Shown piece after piece: positions 53,052 through 61,194 of a stretch of 64,000 nt of DNA. This DNA is from Thiothrix litoralis (GTDB taxonomy: Bacteria; Pseudomonadota; Gammaproteobacteria; Thiotrichales; Thiotrichaceae). The number at the start of each line of letters is the position of its first letter. The stretch's first letter is position 1. The DNA is taken from assembly GCF_017901135.1 (NCBI RefSeq), contig NZ_CP072801.1:3221501-3285500 (forward strand), written 5' to 3'. The position numbers and the translations under genes were made by a program. A model generated the notes under the pieces. It was given only the letters and a program-made list of their open reading frames with translations. It was not told where the DNA came from and ran no database searches.

Positions 53052-53962
53052 CCAAACAATGCCTGTTTCTGAATAACCGCGAACCTTACCCTGAAGACTG
53101 CTTTGACCGCATCCCCGGCATCGAAATGGTCTGGGCACAAAACCATACCAGTCGCTTTTCACTGGTGGAATCGCTGGAAACCCACCCAGACACACAAATC
53201 CTGATCACTACCCTGATGGATTTGCACGCCGCTAATCTCGCCAAACTGCCCAAGCTGGAGCTGATCATCACCATCACCACCGGCACCGATTACATTGATA
53301 AAGCGTATTGCCAACAGCACGGCATCAAAATCCGCAACACGCCGGGCTTTACCGGTGCATCGGTTGCCGAACACGCAATGGCGTTGATGCTGGCTTCTGC
53401 CAAGCGTATTGCCGATTTCAACCGTGAAATCCGCACGGGTGACTTCCAGATTTTCGAGCATCAGGGCATTGAATTGTGCGGCAGGCAAGCCGGTATCATC
53501 GGCATGGGCGCAATCGGTTCACAAGTTGCCCGAATGCTGCAAGGCTTTGGTATCAACACTGTATTCTGCAACCGCAGCCCGAAAAACAGCGATCTCGCCA
53601 CCCAAGTGGACATGGATAGCCTGCTGGCGAATAGCGACATTATTTTCTTAACCCTGTCACTGAATGCCGACTCCCGCCACCTGATCAACGCAGAGACGCT
53701 GGCGAAGGTCAAACCGGGCGCTATCCTCATCAATATCTCACCGGATGAACTGATTAATATGGCTGACCTGAAAGAGGCGCTGGAAAGCGGCAAGTTGTCG
53801 TATGCAGGCATGGACATCCACCACGAAGACGAACGCTTTCTGCAACTGCCCAACACCGTTCTGAGTCCGCGTCGTGCCTGGTACACGCAGGATGCTTTCA
53901 ACCGCCGCATTGCCATTTTCACCCAGACATTGGCGGATTACATGCAGGATCAAACCCTATGA
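53048..53962 (+). CDS. D-2-hydroxyacid dehydrogenase-like protein with altered catalytic residues
   Basis: A 304-residue protein with the NAD-binding motif GIIGMGAIGSQVARML and the VAEHAMALML helix of the family. The catalytic Arg, usually in LINxARG, is replaced (ILINISPDELI), and the catalytic His of TPHxAW is Arg (LSPRRAWYT). The fold and cofactor site are kept, so it may bind NAD(P) and catalyse another reaction. It overlaps both neighbours by ATGA-type junctions. Confidence 0.85.
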   Translation: MTKQCLFLNNREPYPEDCFDRIPGIEMVWAQNHTSRFSLVESLETHPDTQILITTLMDLHAANLAKLPKLELIITITTGTDYIDKAYCQQHGIKIRNTPGFTGASVAEHAMALMLASAKRIADFNREIRTGDFQIFEHQGIELCGRQAGIIGMGAIGSQVARMLQGFGINTVFCNRSPKNSDLATQVDMDSLLANSDIIFLTLSLNADSRHLINAETLAKVKPGAILINISPDELINMADLKEALESGKLSYAGMDIHHEDERFLQLPNTVLSPRRAWYTQDAFNRRIAIFTQTLADYMQDQTL

Positions 53963-54405
53963 AACTGTTACTGATACAGGGTGCAAACCTGAACTCACTC
54001 GGCAAACGTGAGGGCAATACCTACGATAGCACCACTGCCGAACAACTCGACGCCATGCTAACGCAGCACGCCAGCGACTGGGGTTACGCGCTGGACATTT
54101 TCTACACCAATATCGAAGGCGAAGCCGTCAACAAAGTGTACGATAGTGTTGCGTCAGGTGTAGATGGCATTCTCGCTAACCCTGCGGGTTTCACTTACAA
54201 CGCTTACTCGCTGCGGGATTGCCTGAATTACGTCGCGCCGCCTTATGTGGAAATCCATCTCACCAATATCGACCAGCGAGAAATTAAGTCAGCCTTGTCA
54301 TCCGCCGCTGTCGGCGTGGTACACGGCTTTGGCATCAACTCCTATTTTGTCGCGCTGGAAGCCCTGTTAAGGCACCTCAAACATGAAAAATCTCAGGATC
54401 ATTGA
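53959..54405 (+). CDS. Type II dehydroquinase (AroQ)-fold protein, altered active site
   Basis: A 148-residue protein of AroQ length with QGANLNSLGKREGNTY (family NGPNLNLLGxREPxxY), keeping Arg and Tyr. The site NPAGFTYNAYSLRD has Tyr where the family has the catalytic His (THTS). VEIHLTN keeps the second His. The change argues against a plain shikimate-pathway role. It sits between the dehydrogenase-like and arginase-fold genes with overlapping ends, so it belongs to this pathway rather than to housekeeping. Confidence 0.85.
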   Translation: MKLLLIQGANLNSLGKREGNTYDSTTAEQLDAMLTQHASDWGYALDIFYTNIEGEAVNKVYDSVASGVDGILANPAGFTYNAYSLRDCLNYVAPPYVEIHLTNIDQREIKSALSSAAVGVVHGFGINSYFVALEALLRHLKHEKSQDH

Positions 54406-55381
54406 AGTTTGCTCGGAACTGGGCGCAGCACAACTGGGAGCCAGCATGGGGCCAGATGCCATCCGTATGGCAGCGTATCAGGCGGGCAGTGATTTTTTCG
54501 CCCGTCATGCGATTATCCGCCTACCGGAGCGCAACAAGCTGCTCGCCGACAAACACCACAATCCGGGTTGCCCGCATGTCAAACGGCTGCGTTACATTCT
54601 GGAAAACTGCCAGACCGTCTGTAATACCGTAACTGATACGCTGGAAGCCGGGGATTTCCCACTGGTGCTCTCCGCCGACCATTCATCCGCCATCGGCAGC
54701 ATCGCGGGTATCAAACAGGCTTACCCGGAAGAGCGGCTGGGCATCATCTGGATCGATGCGCACAGCGATATGCATTCCCCTTACACCACCCACTCCGGCA
54801 ACATGCACGGGATGCCATTGGGAGCAGCACTGGGCATGGATGAACAAGCCCGAATCCTGCTGGGCGAAAAACCCAACGTATTGCCGCTGGCTGACCAACG
54901 TCAGTGGAACCACTTAAAAGCATTGGGTGGCACTCTTCCCAAGGTGCTGCCGGAAGATCTGGTATTGATCGGCGTGCGCTTTTTCAAACCGGAACATTCG
55001 ATCCTGATTAATGATCAGGGCATAAAGCTGTATTCCGTAGCCATGATTCGTGAGCAAGGCGCAGACTTTTATGCCAAACTCATCCATGAACAATTACAGC
55101 ATTGCGACCGACTGTACGTTTCGTTTGATGTTGATAGTCTGGACTGTGATGTGGTTTCGCGCGGCACAGGTACTCCCGAACCCGATGGTCTGTATATGGA
55201 TGAAGCACTGACACTCATGCAAGCGATCATGACCAACCCCAAGGTCTGCTGTCTGGAAATTGCCGAAGTCAACCCGGTGCTGGACGACAAGGGCAATGCC
55301 ATGGGAGAAGCTGCCTGGAACATTCTGGAAAAGACGATCGAAAACCGTACTCATCTTCCTGATAGCACGTTGCAACGCTAA
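54383..55381 (+). CDS. Arginase/agmatinase-fold ureohydrolase
   Basis: A 332-residue protein with the binuclear manganese motifs SADHSSAIG, WIDAHSDMHSP and SFDVDSLDCD. This family cleaves guanidino groups to urea and an amine, or formimino groups. Length and the start MKNLRIIEV fit arginase or guanidino-acid hydrolases. It overlaps the AroQ-like gene by 23 bp. Together with the amidinotransferase 45 kb away, it suggests that a guanidino group is both installed and removed, or that ornithine is produced. Confidence 0.9.
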   Translation: MKNLRIIEVCSELGAAQLGASMGPDAIRMAAYQAGSDFFARHAIIRLPERNKLLADKHHNPGCPHVKRLRYILENCQTVCNTVTDTLEAGDFPLVLSADHSSAIGSIAGIKQAYPEERLGIIWIDAHSDMHSPYTTHSGNMHGMPLGAALGMDEQARILLGEKPNVLPLADQRQWNHLKALGGTLPKVLPEDLVLIGVRFFKPEHSILINDQGIKLYSVAMIREQGADFYAKLIHEQLQHCDRLYVSFDVDSLDCDVVSRGTGTPEPDGLYMDEALTLMQAIMTNPKVCCLEIAEVNPVLDDKGNAMGEAAWNILEKTIENRTHLPDSTLQR

Positions 55382-55484
55382 GCTGCATACCTTTCAAACC
55401 CGTCATTGGAAACCTTGGTATTAATAATGAGCAAACCCGTCCCCCTATCCCATTGGTTAAAACAGGCATTGGGTTTGGCTACAC

Positions 55485-56195
55485 ATGGATGATACATCAG
55501 CCGTGCATATTCACACTGCCCGTCCTGAGCAGGTCGATCAGGCAGAAAAGACGTTGCTGGATCAGGTGGAACTCGCCCGCGCCACTACCTTCAAATTTCC
55601 CAAAGACCGGGAGCTGTATGTTGCAGCACATATTTTTCTACGGCAGACACTGAGTCAGTATGCCCCCGTCTCCCCCGCCGACTGGCAGTTCGACACCAAT
55701 GCGTATGGCAAGCCATTTATTATCAATTCCGGTTATCAATGGCTACAGTTCAATCTGTCGCATACACAGGGTTTAATCGCCTGCGCCGTCAGTCATGGCT
55801 TGCCTGTTGGCGTAGATGTGGAACGATGCAAACCATTAAGCGATCTGGATGCACTTTGCCGCTATACCCTGTCTCCGTTGGAAGCCTATGATGTGCTGTC
55901 AATCAGCAATACAGAACAAAGGGCACGCCGCTTTTTCACCTACTGGACACTGAAAGAAGCCTATATCAAAGCTCGAGGCATAGGGCTCTCCCTTCCCCTA
56001 CAGCAATTCACTTTTGTACAAGATGAAAATCTGACATGGCAGTTATATACGGATGAAACGACCGTGCCTGATAACAGTAGAAGCTGGCAATTTGATACCG
56101 AAATCATTGGGCAGCACTATTTATCGATCGGTGCACAGAACACAAAGCTCGTTAATACCCATGAGTTGACTTTTTCTATATTCACTGGATCGTGA
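55485..56195 (+). CDS. Sfp-type phosphopantetheinyl transferase
   Basis: A 236-residue enzyme with the Sfp signatures VGVDVERC and FFTYWTLKEAYIKARGIGLS, where Asp and Glu bind magnesium and Lys binds CoA. It attaches the phosphopantetheine arm to carrier domains and so would activate the T and ACP domains of the assembly line at 11.8-25.9 kb. Its presence at the end of this operon links the right-hand operon to the NRPS-PKS cluster. A 103-bp gap separates it from the arginase-fold gene. Confidence 0.93.
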   Translation: MDDTSAVHIHTARPEQVDQAEKTLLDQVELARATTFKFPKDRELYVAAHIFLRQTLSQYAPVSPADWQFDTNAYGKPFIINSGYQWLQFNLSHTQGLIACAVSHGLPVGVDVERCKPLSDLDALCRYTLSPLEAYDVLSISNTEQRARRFFTYWTLKEAYIKARGIGLSLPLQQFTFVQDENLTWQLYTDETTVPDNSRSWQFDTEIIGQHYLSIGAQNTKLVNTHELTFSIFTGS

Positions 56196-56200
56196 CTGAC

Positions 56201-56953
56201 TCAGAGCGGTTTGATGTGCAAACTACCGGATTCCAGTTGGGTGAACGGATAGACCTTATCGCCTTCCTGTTTAGGAATCAGCTTCATCTGCTTACGCAGG
56301 CTGAACTGACGTACACTGCCATTACCCTCCAGCACCTTACCTTCCAGCGCCACGGTGTCACCAGCATGTAGCACCACAATATCGTCTTCCTGCAAATCCG
56401 CCACGGCTGTTTCGATTTCCGCGCCGTCACGCAGCACCCAGACCCGCGCATAACGGGGATTGAATGGCTTGGAAAAACCGACATTATTGGTGATATTTCC
56501 CGCATGTAGCAGCAGCTTGCGGGTGCCGAATGAAAACAGCAACAGCACCGAAGCCGTCACCGTACTGCCCGTCGCCAGCGAACCTACCACACCGATACCC
56601 TCGAACAAAGTAGCAGGGGATTTCTGATCGGTCTTGTCAGACTGGCGAATGGTACGCACGAAATGGTAGGTATTGTAACCTAGCAGCGGCAAACTCAGCA
56701 GCCGCACGGGGGGGTAAAACAAGGAACCGGCTGCCGACAAGGCTAATGTATACCAAGCAACTTTTTGGTAATGATTCAGCTCCCCCACATCATCGAATAC
56801 CTTGACCGCACCCGCCGATGGCAAACTGTTGTGGTGCACGGTATCAGGCGCTGGCAGGCTGGGAACATGTTCCAGCTCATGGCTTTTTCTGTACTGCCGC
56901 CAGAGCGCACTTGCCGCCCCGCTGACGATTAACAACATACCTAACTGAATCAT
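56201..56953 (-). CDS. Truncated P-type ATPase homologue (N-terminal membrane and actuator part only)
   Basis: A 250-residue protein homologous to the first third of the window's P-type ATPases: an N-terminal membrane segment (MIQLGMLLIVSGAASALW), two hairpins (RLLSLPLLGYNTYHFVRTI and GSTVTASVLLLFSFGTRKLL) and a partial actuator (VWVLRDGAEIETAVADLQ, DDIVVLHAGDTV). At the TGES position it reads SLRKQMKL. The phosphorylation and nucleotide domains are absent. AGAGGTG precedes the ATG and no decayed remainder follows, so it looks like a maintained short protein. It may be a subunit or regulator of the full-length ATPases. Confidence 0.85.
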   Translation of the reverse strand: MIQLGMLLIVSGAASALWRQYRKSHELEHVPSLPAPDTVHHNSLPSAGAVKVFDDVGELNHYQKVAWYTLALSAAGSLFYPPVRLLSLPLLGYNTYHFVRTIRQSDKTDQKSPATLFEGIGVVGSLATGSTVTASVLLLFSFGTRKLLLHAGNITNNVGFSKPFNPRYARVWVLRDGAEIETAVADLQEDDIVVLHAGDTVALEGKVLEGNGSVRQFSLRKQMKLIPKQEGDKVYPFTQLESGSLHIKPL

Positions 56954-57033
56954 GCCAACACCTCTTGTTACCCATTACACCTAGATTATCAATGAATCAT
57001 TATTTCACCTGCCTACACAACAAGAAAGTATCC

Positions 57034-57053
57034 GCAACATTTCTTAACATTCT
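57034..57053 (+). promoter_or_regulatory. CTTAACA-type operator before the TAXI-DUF697 gene
   Basis: GCAACATTTCTTAACATTCT with a ten-base period, in the divergent gap between the truncated ATPase and the TAXI fusion. A TACATT box at 57071-57076 starts 18 bp after the second repeat, the same distance as at the 59648 site. Confidence 0.55.
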
Positions 57054-57113
57054 TTGTGCCTATTAAATGCTACATTACGAGGCAGCCCAGTCCATAGCCC
57101 CAAAGTGTCAAAA

Positions 57114-59318
57114 ATGAAACTGAAATGCAAATCCTGCAAAATATGGCTACCGTTGCTTGCGATTCTGGGCGCTGGTTTTTACATTGCTTGGCAATTTGTT
57201 CCACCAGCGGCTTCCAACAACCTGCGCATCGCCGCAGGCAGTGAAGGCAGCACTTACTACCATTATGCGCAGGCATACCAACAATCGCTCAAATCGGAAG
57301 GTATCAACCTAGAGCTTCAAACCACCGCCGGTTCGGTTGAATCCCTGAAACTGCTGCGTGAAGGCAAGGTCGATTTGGCATTTATTCAGGGCGGGATTGG
57401 CAAAAATGTGCCAGCAGAAGAAGGTCTGCACTCCATCGCCAGCCTGTTCTACGAACCCTTGTGGGTATTTATGCGCAAAGACACGGGCAATCAAAGCACC
57501 AGTTACCTGCACGAACTGCAAGGCAAGCGTTTGGCCATTGGTGAGGAAGGCAGTGGCACTCATGCTTTGGCATCGCGTCTGTTGTATGACAGCGGTGTCA
57601 AGAGCGACAATACCACACTGTTCAGCGTCAGCGGCAAAAACGCCATCAGCAAACTGGAAGCGGGTGTCATCGACGCGGCCTTTTTTGTATCCGCACCCGA
57701 ATCCGACACGGTTACCCAACTGACGAATCACGTCGATATCCAAATCATGAATTTCAAGCGTCATGCTGATGCTTACACCCGCCGTTACCCGTTTCTGGAT
57801 GCCCTGCATCTGGGCGAAGGTTCACTCAACCTGCAAACCAATGTCCCCCATAATGACATGACCTTACTGGCTGCCACGGCGGCTTTAGTGGTGAGCAAAA
57901 ATATGCACGCAGATCATATCCGCCTGCTGACCCGAGAAGCCCTGCGCATTCACAGTAAAGCGGGGCTGTTGGAAAAACCCTGGCAGTTCCCGTCCAAGCA
58001 GCACCTGGAAATTCCCATTCACCCCGATGCTGAGCAATATTTGCAAAATGGCCCGTCCTTTCTAGAAACATACCTGCCATTTTCAGTTGCTGCCCGCTTG
58101 GATCAGCTCAAGATCATGCTGATTCCCCTGCTGACGCTGCTGCTACCGCTGGCCAAGGGTGTGGTGCCACTGTATCAAAGACGCATCCGCTCACGCACTT
58201 ACCGCTGGTACAAGGATCTCAATCAGGTTGACCGCGAACTAGGCAACTACGATTTGCACAAAACACAACAAGCCATCGGTAACATGAAGCAACTACACGG
58301 CGAGTTGGCGCGGGAAGTTTCTGTACCACTGTCCTACATGTCGGAGTTTTACGCCATGCGGGTACATACCGACCATATCCTCAGGCGCTTGCAGGAAAGG
58401 GAAACCAGCTTGCTGGGTGATACAGACAACAAAGCCGTTGAGACTTTTCCTGCAAACGAACCACCTGACGACATAGCTATGCCCACATCCGTGGCAAACG
58501 AAGCGGTAGAGGTGGATGTGGATGTGGATGTGGTTGCCCCCGAATCCATCAAGAGCATGGCATCCAAGCTTCATATACCACACAGCTTCAGCCTTTCTAC
58601 CCTTAAATTATCCAGAAATCAGGCACAACCGGCAGACGCTAGTACACCCCATTACGCCGATACTAAAGACAAAACTGCCACTAGCGCTATCAAAAACATA
58701 GCGGCAAAAATACACCTGCCACGCCATTTCGACCTCTCTACGTTGCGACCATCTGCCACCAAGCAAGAAGAGGCAGAAAAAATAGCCAAAGCCGAGGCAG
58801 CCGCTGCGGTGCGGGCGCAGGAAGAAGCACGATTAGCCAGCATTGCTGCCATTGCTGCCAGACATAAACAAGCCAATCACCTTGTCGGAAAGCATATTGC
58901 AGCGGGTATGGCACTTAGTGCGGTTCCTATACCCATACTGGATGTTGCAGCCTTAACCAGCACCCAGCTTAACCTGATACACAGCCTCAGCGAGCATTAC
59001 GGTGTGGATTTCGACCGGAAACACGGCAAGTTCATCCTGCTATCCATGATAAGCAGCTCCCTGCCAACCACCGCCATGATGGGACTAAGCAGTCTGAGCA
59101 AATCCATTCCGGGTATCGGTACACTGGGCGGCGGAGCAAGCCTGGCCGCCTTGTCTGGTGCTATCATTTTCGCCACCGGAAAGGTCTTCATCCGGCATTT
59201 TGATGCAGGTGGCAAGCTCGAGGATTTTGATAGCAAACAGCAGCAGGACGATTTCCGCAAAGCACTAAAGGAAGGTCTGAAGAAGGATGAGGAAGCACTA
59301 GCGGGGCAATCGGCCTGA
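57114..59318 (+). CDS. TAXI-family solute receptor fused to a DUF697 domain
   Basis: A 734-residue protein. The N-terminus has a CxxC (KCKSCKIW) and a membrane segment (LPLLAILGAGFYIAW). Residues about 35-320 are a TAXI-type periplasmic receptor (LRIAAGSEGSTYYHYAQAY, VDLAFIQGG, GEEGSGTHALA). A second hydrophobic segment (LKIMLIPLLTLLLPLAKG) returns the chain to the cytoplasm. A charged linker follows with VDVDVDV, two related blocks (ASKLHIPHSFSLSTL and AAKIHLPRHFDLSTL), an Ala/Glu helix and a C-terminal DUF697 domain. No TRAP permease is nearby. The start at 57114 fits this layout; 57054 would overlap the operator. Confidence 0.87.
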   Translation: MKLKCKSCKIWLPLLAILGAGFYIAWQFVPPAASNNLRIAAGSEGSTYYHYAQAYQQSLKSEGINLELQTTAGSVESLKLLREGKVDLAFIQGGIGKNVPAEEGLHSIASLFYEPLWVFMRKDTGNQSTSYLHELQGKRLAIGEEGSGTHALASRLLYDSGVKSDNTTLFSVSGKNAISKLEAGVIDAAFFVSAPESDTVTQLTNHVDIQIMNFKRHADAYTRRYPFLDALHLGEGSLNLQTNVPHNDMTLLAATAALVVSKNMHADHIRLLTREALRIHSKAGLLEKPWQFPSKQHLEIPIHPDAEQYLQNGPSFLETYLPFSVAARLDQLKIMLIPLLTLLLPLAKGVVPLYQRRIRSRTYRWYKDLNQVDRELGNYDLHKTQQAIGNMKQLHGELAREVSVPLSYMSEFYAMRVHTDHILRRLQERETSLLGDTDNKAVETFPANEPPDDIAMPTSVANEAVEVDVDVDVVAPESIKSMASKLHIPHSFSLSTLKLSRNQAQPADASTPHYADTKDKTATSAIKNIAAKIHLPRHFDLSTLRPSATKQEEAEKIAKAEAAAAVRAQEEARLASIAAIAARHKQANHLVGKHIAAGMALSAVPIPILDVAALTSTQLNLIHSLSEHYGVDFDRKHGKFILLSMISSSLPTTAMMGLSSLSKSIPGIGTLGGGASLAALSGAIIFATGKVFIRHFDAGGKLEDFDSKQQQDDFRKALKEGLKKDEEALAGQSA

Positions 59319-59340
59319 TCACCCCCCAGTGTTAAAGACC

Positions 59341-59592
59341 TTATGCCTTGGCGGCAGCTTCCTGAACTTCTTCAGCTTTTCCAACCTTTTCCTCGACCAC
59401 TGTCACTACAGCTTCAGCGGCATCTTCGGCCTTGTCTTCAGCCTTCTTCTGGAAAGAAGCCATAAACGAGCTGACGCCGTTTTTCAGCTTCTCACTGGTT
59501 TCATTCAACCATTGCTTGGCATTGTCATCTTTATAAACATAAGTGGTGACTGCGCCAACCGCAGCGCCCACAACGAAATTTAATGGAAACAT
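59341..59592 (-). CDS. YtxH-like small membrane protein
   Basis: An 83-residue protein with a glycine-zipper-like membrane segment (FPLNFVVGAAVGAVTTYVY) and an amphipathic, Ala/Glu/Lys-rich tail. AAGGAG lies eight bases before the ATG at 59592. It has the best copy of the shared operator and a perfect TATAAT in front. Small proteins of similar layout accompany some P-type ATPases (for example PacL proteins with mycobacterial CtpC), which is only an analogy here. Confidence 0.82.
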   Translation of the reverse strand: MFPLNFVVGAAVGAVTTYVYKDDNAKQWLNETSEKLKNGVSSFMASFQKKAEDKAEDAAEAVVTVVEEKVGKAEEVQEAAAKA

Positions 59593-59647
59593 CTCATTAC
59601 TCCTTAATGTGCAAAGCACTGTTATTATACAGGCTGAAACACAGATA

Positions 59648-59667
59648 AATTGTTAAGAATTGTTAAG
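59648..59667 (-). promoter_or_regulatory. Perfect CTTAACAATT direct repeat before the YtxH-like gene
   Basis: On the minus strand, two identical 10-bp units CTTAACAATT stand back to back. A perfect TATAAT (59624-59629 on the plus strand) begins 18 bp downstream and the ATG is at 59592. This is the cleanest copy of the motif in the window and has the layout of a class II activator site that replaces the -35 box. Confidence 0.68.
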
Positions 59668-59799
59668 TAGCACTTTTCTGTATCGCCACGGGTGTAACCG
59701 GAATGGAGATTTTTTAGAGTACTCTGAATTGCTGCCTTTTGCCAACCGCCAACACTTAGGCTATGCTGCGCCGCGATATACCCAAAAAGAGATAGCATC

Positions 59800-61140
59800 A
59801 TGCATATTCATACCCCCAATGGTGAGGGGCTGCACCGCATCGTGATCGTAGGCGGTGGCGCGGGTGGCTTGGAACTCGCCACACTACTCGGCGATAGCCT
59901 TGGTAAACAACGCCGCGCCCACATTACCCTGATCGACAAAAACCGTACCCACATCTGGAAACCGATGCTGCACGAAATCGCTTCCGGCAGCATGGATTAC
60001 ACCCTGCACGAAATCGACTACCTTGCCCAAGCGCACTGGCACCATTTCCGCTACCGCATTGGTGCCATGAGCAAGGTTGACCGCACTCAACGGCTGGTAT
60101 TCATTGACTCCCATGCCGATGAAGACGGTCAAACCGTTACCCCCGACCGCATCATTCCTTACGATACTCTGGTGGTGGCGATTGGCAGCCGTACCCACGA
60201 CTTCAATATTCCCGGCGTGGCAGAACACGCGATCCAACTGGATACGGCGGAACAGGCCGAGCGTTTTCACCGCAAGCTGGTCAATGCCTTTATCCGCGCC
60301 AATGCGCAAGCCGACGATTTGCAAGCCGGGCAATTGCAGGTTGCCATTATCGGCGCAGGTGCAACCGGGGTCGAGCTGGCGGCCGAGCTGCATAAAAGTG
60401 TGCGTGCTTTGGTGACTTACGGGCTGGAACGCATTGATGCCGACCGCGACGTAACCCTCAACCTGATCGAAGCCGCACCGCGCATCCTGCCTGCCTTACC
60501 GGAACGCATTGCCGGGGAAGCCATGCGCGTCCTCAACAAGCTGGAAGTGAAGGTACGCACCGATGCCCGCGTTTCTGGCGTGCAAGCGGGTGGTGTGCAA
60601 CTGGCGTCCGGCGAATTCATCCCCGCTGAACTGGTGGTGTGGGCAGCCGGTATCCGCTCGTTTGTGTGCCTGCAAAACATGGACAACCTTGAGATCAATG
60701 GCATCAACCAGTTGCTGGTCAAACCCACCCTGCAAACCACGCTGGATGACAATATCTTCGCGTTTGGGGATTGCGCCGCCGCCCCTTGGCTGGGCAAGGA
60801 TGCGGGCACACTGATTCCACCGCGTGCGCAAGCTGCTCACCAACAGGCGATGCACCTCACCCAACAATTGCACCATCGGCTAGATGGCAAACCACTGCGA
60901 GATTTCCAGTATCAGGATTTCGGTTCACTGGTATCACTGGGCGAAAACTGGGCAGCAGGCGGCTTGATGGGCAGCCTTGCCAAAGGCACCTTGTTTGTGG
61001 AAGGTTACATTGCCCGCTTCATGTACAATATGCTTTACAAAAAACACCAGTTCGGGCTGCATGGCTTCTGGAAAGTAGCACTGGATACGGTATCAGGGTT
61101 TATCCGCCGCAGAACCACCCCGCGCATCAAGCTGCACTAA
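59800..61140 (+). CDS. ndh: Type II NADH dehydrogenase
   Basis: A 446-residue flavoprotein with the FAD motif IVIVGGGAGGLELA, the NADH motif VAIIGAGATGVELAAEL and the second FAD motif IFAFGDCAAAP. The C-terminus has an amphipathic membrane-binding region (VEGYIARFMYNMLY). It oxidises NADH and reduces quinone without pumping protons. AAGAGATAGCATC precedes the ATG. It looks like core metabolism and marks the right border of the specialised locus. Confidence 0.93.
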   Translation: MHIHTPNGEGLHRIVIVGGGAGGLELATLLGDSLGKQRRAHITLIDKNRTHIWKPMLHEIASGSMDYTLHEIDYLAQAHWHHFRYRIGAMSKVDRTQRLVFIDSHADEDGQTVTPDRIIPYDTLVVAIGSRTHDFNIPGVAEHAIQLDTAEQAERFHRKLVNAFIRANAQADDLQAGQLQVAIIGAGATGVELAAELHKSVRALVTYGLERIDADRDVTLNLIEAAPRILPALPERIAGEAMRVLNKLEVKVRTDARVSGVQAGGVQLASGEFIPAELVVWAAGIRSFVCLQNMDNLEINGINQLLVKPTLQTTLDDNIFAFGDCAAAPWLGKDAGTLIPPRAQAAHQQAMHLTQQLHHRLDGKPLRDFQYQDFGSLVSLGENWAAGGLMGSLAKGTLFVEGYIARFMYNMLYKKHQFGLHGFWKVALDTVSGFIRRRTTPRIKLH

Positions 61141-61144
61141 AGCT

Positions 61145-61179
61145 CCGGCGCTAATACGCTTAACGAGGCGTCCGGTTTT
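61145..61179 (+). terminator. Possible terminator after ndh
   Basis: CCGGCGC and GCGTCCGG can pair (one bulged T) around a 16-base loop, followed by TTTTA. The position directly behind ndh fits a terminator, but the T run is short. It could also be part of the IS607 end. Confidence 0.3.
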
Positions 61180-61194
61180 ACTTAGGCAGAACCG

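Noticed and set aside
53959-54405. Annotation as a shikimate-pathway 3-dehydroquinate dehydratase
   Set aside because: The catalytic His is Tyr and all neighbours are specialised enzymes with overlapping ends.
55427-55492. A 21-residue frame (MSKPVPLSHWLKQALG...) overlapping the start of the phosphopantetheinyl transferase gene
   Set aside because: No ribosome site and no recognisable feature; it could be a leader, but the support is too weak to call it.
58510-58540. GTGGAT repeats as a microsatellite or CRISPR-like signal
   Set aside because: It is a short coding run giving VDVDVDV in a linker; there are no spacers and no cas genes.
57114-59318. Part of a TRAP transporter
   Set aside because: No permease gene is in the window and the chain continues into a cytoplasmic DUF697 domain.
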